A stretch of 64,000 nt of DNA from Pyrenophora tritici-repentis (taxonomy: Eukaryota > Ascomycota > Dothideomycetes > Pleosporales > Pleosporaceae). The stretch is taken from contig NC_089399.1 of the NCBI RefSeq assembly GCF_003171515.1, positions 2,542,001 through 2,606,000 on the forward strand, read 5' to 3'. The notes beneath the pieces are model-generated. The model was not told where the DNA came from. It made no database searches and saw nothing but the letters and a program-made list of their open reading frames with translations. The translations under genes and the position numbers were made by a program. Shown here piece after piece: positions 35,082-47,734 of this stretch; within the stretch, counting starts at the first letter, position 1; each line of letters starts with the position of its first letter.

Positions 35082-36466
35082 GGAACTGGTTTTGTTGCAT
35101 ATCAGATGTGACGGAAGAATAGCCGGATGCCAAACCACAATGGTTTAACACCCTGCTAATTACTATAGTGATTGGATGATATCGCAACGCATAGGTCTCA
35201 GAATGTGCGTCTAGTTGAGCGCGGGCTCCATCACGAACGCTCGCCAAAGAGATGGACGTGTATGCCTTGCACAAGGCTGACTAAATTGGTAGTGTATTAT
35301 AATATCGCGGCTACGTTATGCCAAGTATGCAGTCCATGTCGATCAATGGGTGCCCTATGTGGCAATCTCAGGCAGTGTGTGTCCCATACACTAACTTGGC
35401 GCCTAGGTACTTCCATGCAGTCGCCTTGATCCAATGTTAATGATGTACCACTTTCTCTACCTACTCTTAATCGTTCGCATAGAAGACGAAAACATTACCC
35501 TTGATAATTACATCAATTATATCGTGAGCAATATGAAGAGGAATTGTGGATCGAGAGCCCACATACTGCCAAGCGATGGGACAAGGAGTCGCGTCCTGCC
35601 CAAATTAGCCTTCGACCGCCTAGTTGCGAAACAGGCTTCTACTCAACACATAGCCACGATCCCAATACCAGTGCGCATGATGTGTGCCAAGGGAGGCGCA
35701 GCCGTTTATGATGGGACGGCAGCGTGTATAACATCCTTAAGGGCGAGGTAGCGTACAACGCTCTTGGCATGCGACGTTAATTTAACCTCACAACGATCTC
35801 ACCTATGTAAGCAACATACCTACAGCTTACATGTTGATCGTCTCCTAAATGTGAGTAAGGGATCGCGTTCATGAGAAAGGCCATCTAAGCCTCCACAGCC
35901 CCAGTTTTGCACTACACAAGTTGCTTCGTCGGGCGTCTAGTGCTTGAATTAGACCGACTCGGGTCCGTTAACTAAGGCGAGCTCGACGTCAGGGTCTTTT
36001 AAAGTTGAGGCGGGGACCGTGCATATCGTGAACAAATTGTGATTTAAACTGCTTCCTGGATCCGTTTTGTGAGTCTTTAGGTGGTTGCCCTACTTGCTTG
36101 CCAGTGAGGCCGCTACTAGAGTGGGCTGTTCGCTGGACGTCATCTTCAACCGCTACTGGAGTATCAGGGCAACCTTGGAACAATCCCAATATTACAAGGA
36201 TGATGACGCCACCAGACCCAACATTATGGGAATCCAAATCACGATACCTTTTCGGATTTGTGTGTCAGTTGTGGCGCAAAGTAAGTTATTGATCTATACT
36301 CGGGTCTTCTTGGGTATAGCCTATCGCAGCATACGTGCCTGCCCCACCCAAACGTCATTGAAACCTAGCAAGCTACTGAAGCATTCTTAGAATATACACA
36401 TGGTCTATTAGGCTATAGTTAAGAAGAAATATTTACAAGTTCATTAGTCTATGTTGAGGTTTATAG

Positions 36467-38256
36467 CTAGTTGCCGATGACGCCTTGGTCAGCGTTCACA
36501 GCACCAGGCACATTCTGAATGACAGGGTACGCCGGTAGGTACGGCTCATACACCTTCTTGCACTTGGCGTTGAAGTCTGCCGTGTTGCCAACCTCGACAG
36601 TGAGTTCGTTGCCAGGAACGCCCAGCTTACCTATTGGACCGCTGCTGGGCGTGGCCTTATCCCACCCAGGACCCGCGGTGGGGTTCTTGATCCAGGATAC
36701 AAACCAGTCGTTCTGGTAGTCAGCCAGCGCCTGCTCCTCGGCTGTCACATCGGAAAGTCCTGCAAAGACCTCGTTACCACCGAAAAAGAATGGAATCTCG
36801 GCACCGTGGGTGGGATGGTCCACAGGAAGGGGCAGGACATTGGCGTAGGGGGCGAAGAAGCGGTAGATCCAAGTGTTCTGCTTCGTGCTGCGCATGTTGA
36901 GGAGATAGTCAACAGGGCAGAAGAAGCGTGCATCGCCGTACTGGGCACCGCTCATGGCAGAGACGCTGGAGTAGTCGGAGACGCTGTACGCAGCCTTGAG
37001 AACATCATCTGGGACATTGGCAACATCGGCGTCGAAGGTGTTGATCCAGGTGTCGAAGTCAGTGTTCTCGCTACCATAAACCAGGCCAAACAAGGCACCC
37101 TCCTTGTCGGAGTTACCCGTCAGGAGAGGAACGTGTGAGGCGTACTTGCCGGCCTTGAAGCGCGCGGCGTAGTCCCTGTAACGCGTCTTCTCATCAATGA
37201 CAGGTGTAAAGTACGTGTTGAGGGTGGCATTGAAGGCAGTGGTTTGGAAAGCATAGACGTCAACCTTGCGCATGCACGCCAGTTGGCCTTTGCCAGTTGG
37301 GCAGCCAACTTCCTTAGCGACGAGGTCGAGCGCCTGGTTGACTGGACCGACAGCCGGACCAGACTTTGCGTTCGCGGCCATCTCGACAGCACCGACGAGC
37401 CATGTGTCAGGGTGGTTCCACAGGTAATGATCAACCTGAACGGATCCGGAGGAGTGGCCTCCAAAAACGACATGGTTAGGGTTACCGCCGAACTGGGCGA
37501 TGTTGTCACGGACCCATTGCAGGGCCATGTCGACATCGAGGATACCAAAGTTTTGCGATCCTGCTCCACCAGCAAGCTCGGCAGAGTTGGGGTACGCCCA
37601 CAAGCTTTCACGTGTATTGAAGCTGACAAAGATGATACCCTTGTTGGCAAAGTTTGTGCCTACGTACTGGGGGTTGCTGCTCGAACCAGTCACCATGGCA
37701 CCGCCGTACATGTACACGAAAACTGGAAGTCCAGCATCGTTCGGTGCACCCGGACCTGCTGGAGGATTAGGATGGTTTGGGGGGTTTGGAGGGGGCGGTG
37801 GCGCCCGTGGGCACTTGCTGGTTGAAGATGGGACCCAAATGTTGAGGTTCAAGCAGTCTTCGTTCTGCTGCGAAAATGTGGTACCCGAGATTGCTTGTGG
37901 GCATGTTGCACCGTATTTTGTCGCGTCAACGACTTGTCCCTTTTTGAACTTTTTGGCAATCGGAGCTTTCCATCTATACGGGTTGTTAGTGCAAGGCATC
38001 ATATCACAGACGCGACAGGGCCGTACCTGTTCTCACCACCAGTAGTCTCCGCGAATGGGATTCCGAGGAAGACGGAATTCCCATGTGTATCGGCGAAGCC
38101 CTTGACAGTGGCAGCTTGGAGATTTGCCGTAGCATCGACTATCTGCCTAGCAGGTTTCGAAGGCAGGGGTGTCCCGCCCACGACAGCCACCTCCCCGAAG
38201 AGGATGGCTAGTGAAAGGGTCTGTAAGCCGCATGTGAGAGCTGACGGGATCTTCAT
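36467..38256 (-). CDS. Secreted type-B carboxylesterase/lipase
   Basis: Alpha/beta-hydrolase of the carboxylesterase/cholinesterase family. Exons 38256-38027 and 37973-36467 give 578 residues. An N-terminal signal peptide ends near residue 28. The oxyanion-hole strand is VFVYMYGGAMVTG, the nucleophile elbow is GGHSSGS (Ser about 251), the acid is probably the Glu in NSDKEGALFG, and the His is in DHPTHGAEIPFFFGG. All catalytic parts are present. Between the conserved EDCLNLNIWVP and the oxyanion strand there is an unusual Pro-rich insert (APPPPPNPPNHPNPP). The usual family substrates are esters of varied acyl chains; specificity cannot be read. It is divergent from the receptor-like gene, with 1.1 kb between starts. 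Confidence 0.92.
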
Positions 38257-39397
38257 GATGCAAAGACAGGGAGTTGGGCTGATGGATGAAGATAGAGTTT
38301 GGCCGCAAGCTGTAGATCATGTAATGGGCTGTCACACGGTTATATGTATAGCCCTCCTGGCCGGCGTACCCACAGCGTGGTAGTCCTTCTTACCGCCAAT
38401 TGGCAGGGACCGACATCTTCGCAGACAAGTGCCGAAGATATGCCAGACAATAGTGTGATGGAACTGGGGAGAATCTTTTCATCTCCGTGGCTGCAGGCGT
38501 CATGCCGTCCTAGGACGAACCTAGATGCATCGAATCGTGAGCCGTGGATCCGGCATTCTAAGCGAATCGTACCAACCGCCTTCGCTTCACCCTTCCCTTG
38601 CTGGGATTCGGCCGATGAAGCCAAAATGCCGGGCTACCCAGCAAGTCTGGGAACACTTGTAAAACCCTTTCCGCCACATGCGCAGGGTCTTTGCAGGAAT
38701 CTCGCTTCTCTGCCGTGCATCGTATACAATTGCCATGTGCCCAGACGCATCCGCCTTTCGGTCCGAGCGTCCGAGCCCGCCTGACGAGAGTTGAGGGTTT
38801 TAGCAGCACGCCGGTGAAGATAGTATCGAATAGACGACCAGACCAGCAGGAAGAGGCTGTTCGTTACCACTCGCTACCAAGGTTCGACCTCATGTCGTGC
38901 CTTGCCATGTGGGGGCCGACGTTCGCCACGTTGTCGGGATCAGCGAGCCGATGCCGAAGTATCCATTCATGCCATTTCTTCGTGGATTCCACATGGGTTC
39001 CATGGAGCCCCAGCTCCGTGTGTTCTAACCTGTAGCAAATGGCGGCCGCGAGGTGGCTGCGCGAACAGTTTCGTGTGCAGGTTTAGGTATGGCTTTCCCT
39101 ACGCTTGCGAACTTCGCGTTAGAAGAAAGCACACAGTCGGGCCTTGTTCTTTTCATCCATGGAATATCCGCCTCGCCATCTACCTCAGGGGGTTCGTCAG
39201 TGGAGATATGATAAAGATTGAAGCTTGTCGCGGAAACCCCACTGTCAATCATTTGTAGCCCTCGTCCTTGCGCACTTTGCACTCCTAGCAGTCACTCCGC
39301 ACTCTTTCACCGGCGAGTGTGGACTGTGTGGAGCTCTATCGAACACATCCCGGCTCTATTTCGGGTCCTGCCAGGAGTCACACACGCAGTCAGCAAC
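38257..39397. other. Divergent promoter region, 1.1 kb
   Basis: Lies between the esterase start (-) and the rhodopsin-like gene start (+). No conserved frame, repeat or RNA gene is recognised. Confidence 0.5.
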
Positions 39398-40696
39398 ATG
39401 GTAGACACGGAGCTTGGCCAAGTGGTACGTTCGTCTTGTTTGCTTTTTGATCGACAACCAAGTGGAGGCTCATGCAATTCAACAGGTATCATGGTATGTC
39501 TGTACCGTGGCCACGGTACCCTTCGTTGCCCTGCGCATGTACACACGATGGAAGAGAATAGGCAACCTAGGGATTGACGATTTCCTCGTCCTCATCGCAG
39601 TCTCATGTCTGGTTGGTGATCTAGTCATTCAGCAGCACATGTGGAATCTAGGATTGGGAGACATGTCCCAAGTTACTCCAGAAAACTTCAAAGGCATAAT
39701 GCAGATGATTATCCCCGGATCAACCCTCTACGTCACATCGCTTTGGGCCATCAAGTTCGCCCTCGTCGTCTTCTACAAGAGTCTTGCAGCACCAGGATCG
39801 CGACTCGTAGTCGTGTATAATGTTGCACTGGCTGGCCTGGCCGTCACATACCTCATCATCTTCTTCGATATCATGTTCCAGTGTTTTCCGCACGACAAGC
39901 GATGGTCGCACGATCCCCATTGTGAGCATACCTGGTCGCGCATTGAAAACATGCATTCTGACCTTGTGCAGATCAGTGCAGCCAAAAAGCCTCTGACATC
40001 AACTATTGGATCACCATCTTCTGTATGTTGAGCTGTACCTGCATTGCGCATGTGGCATACGCTAAACGAACCAGTCAACATCTTCACCGACGTCATCATC
40101 ATCTGCCTGCCCATCACAATGGTCTCGCGACTTCAAATGAAGCTCAAGCAAAAGATTGGCGTGGGCGCAATCTTTGCGTTGGGCTTCTTCGTCGTCATTG
40201 CCAGCAGTACGTTGTCTGATCTCCAACATGGGTTTCCGCATGCTGACCAGCCTCCCCAGTCGTCCGCGCCTACTACTCCAAGAGGAATGAAACGATGCTA
40301 ACCTGCACCGTCTCGATGATCGAAACGGCAATTGCCATCATCGCGACATGCCTCCCTGCCCTGCGGTCCATGATTCTCGGCACAAACTCCACAAAAGCCA
40401 GCTCAAACAGCTACGGTCGCCACTACGAGCTCTCTTCTGCGCGCCGCAAGGCCAACGAGAACCGCCACAACGCATCCACACATGTGAGCAGTGGAAATAT
40501 GCCCTCGACGCACAATCGCGCAAATGGCTCAGAAGACTCACTCTTCTCCGACCGTGGGCTGGAGGAACTCGGTGTCATCGCGCACCCTCCAGCTACTGCC
40601 GGAAAGATAACAGTAAATACGCAAATCCAAACCAAGTTCGAAGAGGACGCGCATAGTAACTCTGGAAGTTCAAAAGCGACAAAGTCCCCTTTCTAA
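39398..40696 (+). CDS. Rhodopsin-like seven-helix membrane protein (Pth11/SAT4-type fungal family)
   Basis: Five exons (39398-39424, 39486-39921, 39972-40022, 40075-40206, 40260-40696) give 360 residues. The helices carry the fungal rhodopsin-domain marks: RMYTRWKRIGNLGIDDFLVL near helix 2, a Cys-containing extracellular loop, DINYWITIFFNIFTDVIIICLPI, and SKRNETMLTCTVSMIETAIAIIA near helix 7. The C-terminal ~90 residues are a polar cytosolic tail (ARRKANENRHNASTH). This family is greatly expanded in plant-associated ascomycetes and includes Pth11-like receptors, but ligands are mostly unknown. There is no CFEM domain. The first exon codes only nine residues, so the exact start is less certain than the rest; every junction keeps frame. 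Confidence 0.85.
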
Positions 40697-41525
40697 TGAA
40701 AGTTAATAGAGGAAGATAATTGAGAAAAACAAAGTAGAACATTGAGTGACCATTGTCGGAAGAAGGGCGAGGCTGGACTTTATGTACCCACCGGCCATTT
40801 CCATCTATATATACTTATACCCACGCAAATGTCGCAGCGCAAATGACCAAAAATATGATAATGAAATTCTAAACAGGCAATTCCTCCCCTTCGGTGACCG
40901 ATACGAACGTGAACCCATGCATGATAGTGATAAAATCCCACGCCGAACATGCCGGGGGTGCCGGGGCAAGTCCCGCGGACCACTTAGAACCCAGCAGTAT
41001 AGGGCAGACGGTAAACTTGCCTGAACAGCGGTGTGCGGCACCTGCATGGATGGTATGAGGCTGAGCTAGGACTGTGGGTGGCCTCGGGTTACTTGCACGC
41101 CATGCATGTTTCTATTAGAGCGTTATCTTGGCCTGAATACCACAGGGGGTAGGCATTTGATACTGAGACGCGAACGGTGATTGTGATTGCAATTTTGGTA
41201 ACGGGGATATGGGCACGTTACTACTTTGCACAAACTGCACCAAAAGAAGCTGTTAAAGCCGCTTATCGGTTTTATACATAGAGCACGGCTTTATGTATCA
41301 AGCCATCAGCGTCACCGTCCTCTGGAGGAACATGCCTTCCATGGCATGAACATAATTTCAGTAAATAACACTACCTATTCTTACTTTCGTAAAGCGCTGC
41401 TAAACTGAATACCACATCGAGTACCCTCGCACTAGATATCCAATCCAATGCAACAGACCCGCATACCAGAACTCCATTAACTCCCCTTCCCACTACCTGT
41501 TATATTTCATAGCTAGAGGATTATT
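40697..41525. other. Convergent intergenic, 0.8 kb
   Basis: 3' flanks of the receptor-like and mannosidase genes. Nothing else is recognised. Confidence 0.5.
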
Positions 41526-44485
41526 TCAAGTAGGTCGCCTGAAAGGATGTGCCTCGGTGTTCAACACCCACTCATCCAAGCTGATCACGTCCTCCTCCGC
41601 AAAGAGCAAGTAAAAGTACTTTAGTGTCTCTGCAAGCCAGAAGCTCTCCATTTCATCATTGAGCCCTGGCGCCATCTTGGTAACGTCGTCGATGGCTGAG
41701 TTACCATATGTGGTCGAGGTATGTCGATCGATGGCGAGGAACATGCGCCAGCCTGCTTCGCGCCAGTGGTTGTCACCAGTGATGCGGTACATGTACCACA
41801 CAGATTCTATGGCTTCGGGGCTATAGTATTGTTAGCTTCAAATCGCATACCAAACACAAGACGATAGGCTTACCGGAGAATATAGTTCTTAGCCCCAATT
41901 CTAGTCACTCCCTTTGGCAGTCGGTCCTCTACGATCCGAGTGTGAACATACTCCTTATGGTCGAGGACGGGGGCCGGTGAGAAAACATAAGGGAAATCTG
42001 GCATTGTCCGGCTCGGCTGCGGCGCAAGTTCCGGAATGTCAAGCGTGGGTTGGACTTTAGTAGGCGGCCCCTCTCCTTCCTCAGATTCGCCGCCCATGAC
42101 TGAATCATGATTTTGCGATGGCCTCGCGGGGGGCATGTGCGCAATCTCCGAATCGTCAACGAGCTCGGCAAGTTGGCGCTTTTCGTAATTGTCTGCATAT
42201 ACCAAAGAAGCTGTGGGGCGTGCCTCAGTTGGAGCATTCGCGACAGGCTTAGGTGCTGGAGTCTTTGCAGCCATCTGTGCATTGTACCATGACGAAGCAG
42301 AGGCAATCTGTGATTCGTATATCTTGCGCTGTTCGCTGTAATGTTCCATTCGGGACTCCCATCGCGGGTCAATGGCCTCCCAATAGGCCGTTTCATTCCA
42401 TGCGCAATCCTTCATGTCCTCACAGGGAGCGACTTCGAAAGACTCCGGCATGATACCAGTCTGCGTCATGTCGTAACTCCAGATGCAACCCTCTGTCAGT
42501 TTCTTCGCTATTTCAAGATCCTCTGGGCGGTTGAATATCTTCGCGCCCATGCCAAACATGCCACCGGTAAAACAGGTGAGATGCGCATTTTCCGGAGTCA
42601 GGTCACCAAACTTATCCGTATCGTAAAGAGCGGGAACTCGAAGTTTGCCAGAGAACAACACGTCTTCTCCCTTGGGAAGCATTGGTCGGAAAAGCAGATG
42701 CTTCTTGACTGCATCCATCGACTGCTCGTACATGGTCTGGTACTTGTCGACCTGGCCGCCGAGGAGCAGATACTGTTTGGGTAGATACTCATATGTAGAG
42801 TCTGACATACCACCAAGCGTAAATTCATCACCTCCTCCGTAGCTTGAGCTCGATACAAAGCCTTGAGGTATGCACTCCGGATCAAGAGGCTTGGGTGGCG
42901 ATGGATCCGGGTCAGCACTCTTAGCACCCAGCGCAGCTTTAGGTTCTTTGGATTGATCAATATTAAGCCGTCGCTTTTCCACTGGCTTGCTGTCCCAGTT
43001 CTTGATCTGTGCCTTTCCGGCGGTCCCTTGTTTTATCCACTCCTCCTTTGTGCCCGGACGGACTACATCATCATCCTGATAGAGCCTCACCGGGTCTGGC
43101 AAATTCAAAGGCTCATACTTCTTGGAAGCCACACCACTTTCTTGATAGAGTCTAACAGGTTCTGGCAAGTCCAAGGGGACATACTTTTTACCCTCTGGAG
43201 ACAGCTCTTCGGTAGAAGTGGTTTTAGCCGCCTCAGACTCGCTCGGCACTGGATCGGCAAGGTATCCGTCTGGGGCTGTAAGGGGTTCCTGCGCACCCAT
43301 TTCCGTGTATCTTCTGCCACAGCCGGAGGCATCTATATATACGGGCCACATTCCTGGGACCAGGGTCTTGTCCTGAAGCTCCTCGAGGTTGTCAGTGATG
43401 CGCGCAACAGCGTCGTAGTACTTGTGCTCTCCCGTAAGCTGTGCAAGCCTGGTAAATTCGACTGAAAGCGACCCGATCTCTGCTAGAACAACATTGGTAC
43501 CGGCACGATGATGCTGCGATGCAAAATCGGGCCTCCAGTAGTAATAGGTTTCCGGCATCCGATTGGGCGTATCGAAGGCGCTGATTAGGACCTCGGCAAG
43601 CTCAACCGCCTTGTCCAGCAAGTTCTTGTACTTCTTCCCGCTGAGATCATAGGCAGCCAGCAGTCCGCCGAGGTAGCGAATTGTAGTCTCAAATAAGGGG
43701 ATATCGGCGCGTGTGGTAGTCGTAAAGTCAATTTGGTCCACTGCTTTGACAGCCTCTTCAAAGTCCTCTTTCAACCCCATGATCCACAAGGTGTCTAGAG
43801 AGTCGACCAAAGTTGCGCCCCAGTGTGCAAAGGGGTCCCGAAAGGTTCCAGACTCTGGGCGCAGTTCATCATGGAGCCATGCCTTGGCCCTGTATCCGTC
43901 CCATGACTTCTTGGCCACGCTCTGAATTCTGGCCAGTTTTGCGATTCTGTCAGACTTGGTCGCCTCATCCTCCTTCTTGAACTTGGCTTGTATTTTCGGG
44001 ATCGCTTTTGGCTTGCCCGAGGGCAATTTGATGAGCGATTCGGTGGGAACAGGAAACTTCTCGGGCAGTTTTGTCCAGTGAACGGCTTCGATCTCGGCCG
44101 ACGATTCCAGTCCGTCTTCGTCGATGGCGGCGTTGCCGTGTGGGTTCGGACGTATGGGCGAGGGTATGGACGGCTTCTGTTGCGTTACAGCTGGAGCGGG
44201 TGTGGATGAAGGAAGACTCTTGACCGGAGGCGGTGTCTGTACGGGTCCCGAAGTACTAGCAGCGGGCACATGCAGCTTCAGACTCTTGGTCTCGTGGTCT
44301 ACGGCAGGTCGTGGCTTGGTGTCGTGCAGCACCCCCTCGGCGGTGCTCTTCAGGCCATGTGCTGCCCCCACTGCTTGCGATGCAGCCTCTCTCCATGCTG
44401 CATCCGAACCTCCGAATTTGTAAATTGCTAGTACGGCAATAACAGCAAAGACTAGAAATGCGCGGTATCGTCGATAGCGAAACAT
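41526..44485 (-). CDS. GH47 alpha-1,2-mannosidase with large insertions
   Basis: Class I alpha-mannosidase, which trims mannose from N-glycans in the secretory pathway. Exons 44485-41874 and 41820-41526 give 968 residues, nearly twice a typical GH47 protein. An N-terminal signal-anchor ([16 protein letters not shown]) predicts a type II membrane protein. Catalytic-domain blocks are clear: [34 protein letters not shown] (read as two blocks), [59 protein letters not shown] and the final NTEAHPF with the calcium Thr. Two extra stretches interrupt the domain: about 150 residues containing a duplicated [12 protein letters not shown] motif, and about 130 residues before RPEAIES. It could be an ER or Golgi mannosidase or an EDEM-like one; the inserts do not settle this. 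Confidence 0.9.
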
Positions 44486-45378
44486 GTCGAAAGCTGTGCG
44501 GTGGGATCGGAAGGAAAGGGTTGCGCGCGCTGAATGCGATCAACTCAGGGTCTCGCGTAAGGAATACTCGGCGTCGTTATGTCATTACTACCATTGGTAC
44601 CACTGAGCGTAAGGAAAGAGTCTCCAAGTAAGGTGACAGGATGAATGGCTCTAGTTGCTGTCGCGTTCCAGCGGGCTTGGCTCTCCACAGATGGTAGCTA
44701 GTCGCACGTACGCCTCGGTGATCTCTATTTGACAAGGGGTCGAGACAGATTTTTCGCGGCTTTTGCTTACTAGAGAAAAATAAAGTAAGCAGACAACTAA
44801 CGGCCCGACGTATATCACGCACAAGGCAGGCGCTCATTCTGGCGCTATTCGAATACTGATATACTAACCTTTGTATTATGTTCCTGAGGGCGACACACCC
44901 CCGCACCATCAACTACCTCCGTGTTAGCCGAACGCTAACTTTAAGCTTAAATCACCCTGGTAAGGATAGGGGTCCGGTATCCGTTTTTGTATCAGCTGTA
45001 CGCTTCGCGTTTCGACATTCAATCATGCGCCAGTACGTCTACACAAGGTTTGACACCATCTTCACTAGGCAGCACAGTTGTAGAAGCATTTGTGACATTG
45101 GGTGCATTTCAATGATCATGTGCATCGGTTTAGCCTATGTTAATCTATTTAGACAAAGCATCCCGAGTTGCCGCCGTGACTGTGCGTGCGACCTCAAAGT
45201 AGCGTCTCCATGTCCTACACATTGAGTAGTCGCATGCGCGGGAAACATGACGTTTCACGCAGTGACGCAGTGACGCTGCGGTAGCTTGTCTTGCGGAAAT
45301 AGAATAGACGCAACACTATCATTGTTCGTCGCCACCAGGTCCCGGCGCCCGTCCCTGATGAATGGTTAGCATGCGAAA
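44486..45378. other. Intergenic, 0.9 kb
   Basis: Promoter of the mannosidase gene and the 3' flank of CCT6. No other feature is recognised. Confidence 0.5.
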
Positions 45379-47438
45379 TTAGAAAGAGTCTTTGCTTCCT
45401 ACCATTTGTCGTGCCTTGAGCATCTCATCACACAGCAGCAGGTTGGACGCGATACCAGTAGCAGAAGCTATGCTGTTGCGAATAACCCGGAATGAGTCGT
45501 AGACACCTTCTTGAGTAGGGTCCATCGCTTCTCCGGTTGAGAGGTTCAGGCCTACTACGTTGCCCTCGGCATGCTCGTCCTGGAGTGCAGCCACTATCAT
45601 GTGGTCAGTATGTATCGACAAAATCGAGATTGAAGTACTCACAAGAATCTTGAATGTCGTGACCTGAGTTCGCCGCAAGCGTCTTGGGAATAACGAGCAA
45701 TGCATCAGCAAATGCTGAAACACCCCACTTTGCTTTACCCTTGACTGTCTTCTTGAACTGTTCGCTGTTTAGGCGAGCTGCACATGCGACCTGGAAAGCA
45801 CCGCCTCCGGGTACGACGCTTCCGTCGACTATCATGTTGTACACACTCCTCAAACCGTCGCGAACAGCATCCTTGATCTGGGCAATAGTGTGCGAGTTTG
45901 GTCCCTTGATGAGTAATGTGACCGACTTTGGCTCCTTGACATCTTCCTATTTCTTATTAGTACATGCATTTGAAAACCATTGTGCTTACTTACGATGAAG
46001 GTGTACTTCTCCTCGCCCAGCTGGTGCTCGTAGACAAGACCTGCCCAGCCGAGGACGTCAGGAGTCATGTCGTCTACGCTGTTTTGCGACGTTCCACCGC
46101 ATACGAGTTGCAGACGCTCCATATTCCTCCTCTTCGCCCTCCTTAGCGCGAAGATGCCGTTCTTGACAAGTACGTCCAAGCTGAGAGGGTCAATGCCCTT
46201 TTGGTTTATTATCACGAAGCCCTTCTTGGGATCGTCACCGCAAACCTCCTTCTTGAGCTCAACAATCTTCCTCAGCTTTTCATCAACGAACCGGCGCTCG
46301 CTCTCGACCAGCTTCTCTCGCTGTTCAGCGCTTGAGTAGTAGAAGCCAGAGTTGATCTCGGACTTTTCGTACTCTAAGCTGACGTTGAGGGTCAGGATGT
46401 ATGCGTTCTCGACACGCTTGGCCATGTCTGGATGCCTTGCGCCGTGGTCTAGAGCAAGCCCACGGATAAGCTGTGTATCGGCAGCAGTGCGGTGTTGCAT
46501 GGTCATGATCTCAACCATGTGTAGATCAGGCTTCGCGGGCGCCTGGTAGATGGCGAGGACGGCATCGACGATGTCGGGGGTCAATTGTTCTGCGAGTGAG
46601 CTGTTGATCTTTGTTGACAACGACGTTCGGGCGACTGAGAGGAGGAGTTCGCGGTCGACTTCCTTTGCGAGCTTGAATTCGTCCAGGAACTATGCATTGT
46701 CAGCAAACCTTCGTTATATTTGGCCTTGTGCCACTGTACCTTTAGCGACTCTGTCTTCGCGATGTCATAGCCGTCTGCGATGACTCGGGGGTGGAGACCT
46801 TCAGAAATATAGCGATCAGCCTGCTTCAGGAGCTCGCCCACCAAGAGTACCACAGAGGTTGTGCCGTCGCCAGTGATCTCGTCTTGTGCTGTTGCTGCGC
46901 GCGCAATCATAACCTGGTTTGTTTGAGTCGCGATCCAGAAGCGGATGGGGATATATCATACGGCAGTGGGGTTTTGGATTTGCTGTCTGACTGTTAGCTT
47001 GCGAAGGTACTCGTGGAGGTTTGATCAATCACATACCATTTCCTTGAGCAGAACGCTTCCATCTTTTGTGAGCTTGATCTAAAGCAATGGTCAATACATG
47101 TCTTATACGCTCGGTTTGCAAACATACTCCACCAGCGCCATCGACAAGCCTGTTCGACGTTAGTGTCTGGTCCCATATATTTGTTGTTGTTGTTGTTGCT
47201 CACATCTTCAGTGTACCGCGGGGTCCCAGATTTGAAGCAAGTACCTTTTCCACACATTAGAACGTCTCTCTTTTCCTATTGCAACCATTGAATACCTGTT
47301 GCAGTCCCTCTCCGGCCGAGATGTTAACACGGAGAGCTTCCCCGCGCCTCTGTGCATTTGTTAGCGGCGTCTTTGTACGGCGGCGGAACCACATACCCTC
47401 GACTCGGCCTTGGGATTGAGAAGTTGTGCGGCCGACAT
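45379..47438 (-). CDS. CCT6: T-complex protein 1 subunit zeta (CCT6), cytosolic chaperonin subunit
   Basis: One of eight subunits of the TRiC/CCT ring that folds actin, tubulin and other cytosolic proteins with ATP. Ten exons give 536 residues: 47438-47397, 47349-47296, 47244-47204, 47149-47128, 47078-47037, 46982-46962, 46913-46740, 46689-45994, 45946-45643 and 45593-45379. The protein begins [16 protein letters not shown]-site blocks are present: [32 protein letters not shown], and the catalytic [15 protein letters not shown]. The equatorial C-terminal part includes VVPGGGAFQ and ends in AREMVG-like [11 protein letters not shown]. The zeta assignment rests on the [17 protein letters not shown] opening and overall order. 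Very small 5' exons (21 and 22 nt) make it easy to misannotate. It is divergent from NOP56 with about 300 bp between ATGs. Confidence 0.95.
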
Positions 47439-47734
47439 GATGAACAGACGATATTCGGGTATCAAACAAAGCAGCAATCAGCAAAATGCAATATGGCGGG
47501 GCAAAGCTGCTGTTTCCGCGTTGCCTGTCGCGTCCCTCCTCAGATTTCTTAGCGGGCCCTAGTGCCAAGATTGCGAGAGCTCGGGCCTCCGAGCAATAAT
47601 CTTTTTCGCATAGCTTTGGACTTTGCACGACCGCGATCACCTCGACAGCCGCATTGCCCGCGCACCTCGTACCTTGATCCAGCTTGTCGCGCTCGCTATC
47701 CGCTGTTTTTGCGCTGAATTCATCTAACGCAATT
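47439..47734. promoter_or_regulatory. Bidirectional promoter of CCT6 and NOP56
   Basis: Only 296 bp separate the two ATGs, which point away from each other, so both promoters must lie here or overlap. No clear TATA box is visible, as is usual for housekeeping genes. Confidence 0.65.

Larger units (their letters stand above)
34371..36466. other. Intergenic, 2.1 kb, contains a MITE
   Basis: It holds the promoter of the split membrane-protein gene (read leftward) with a foldback MITE at 34702-35073, then about 1.4 kb with no recognisable gene before the esterase 3' end. Frames at 35434-35751 and 36085-36390 show no domain. Confidence 0.55.
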
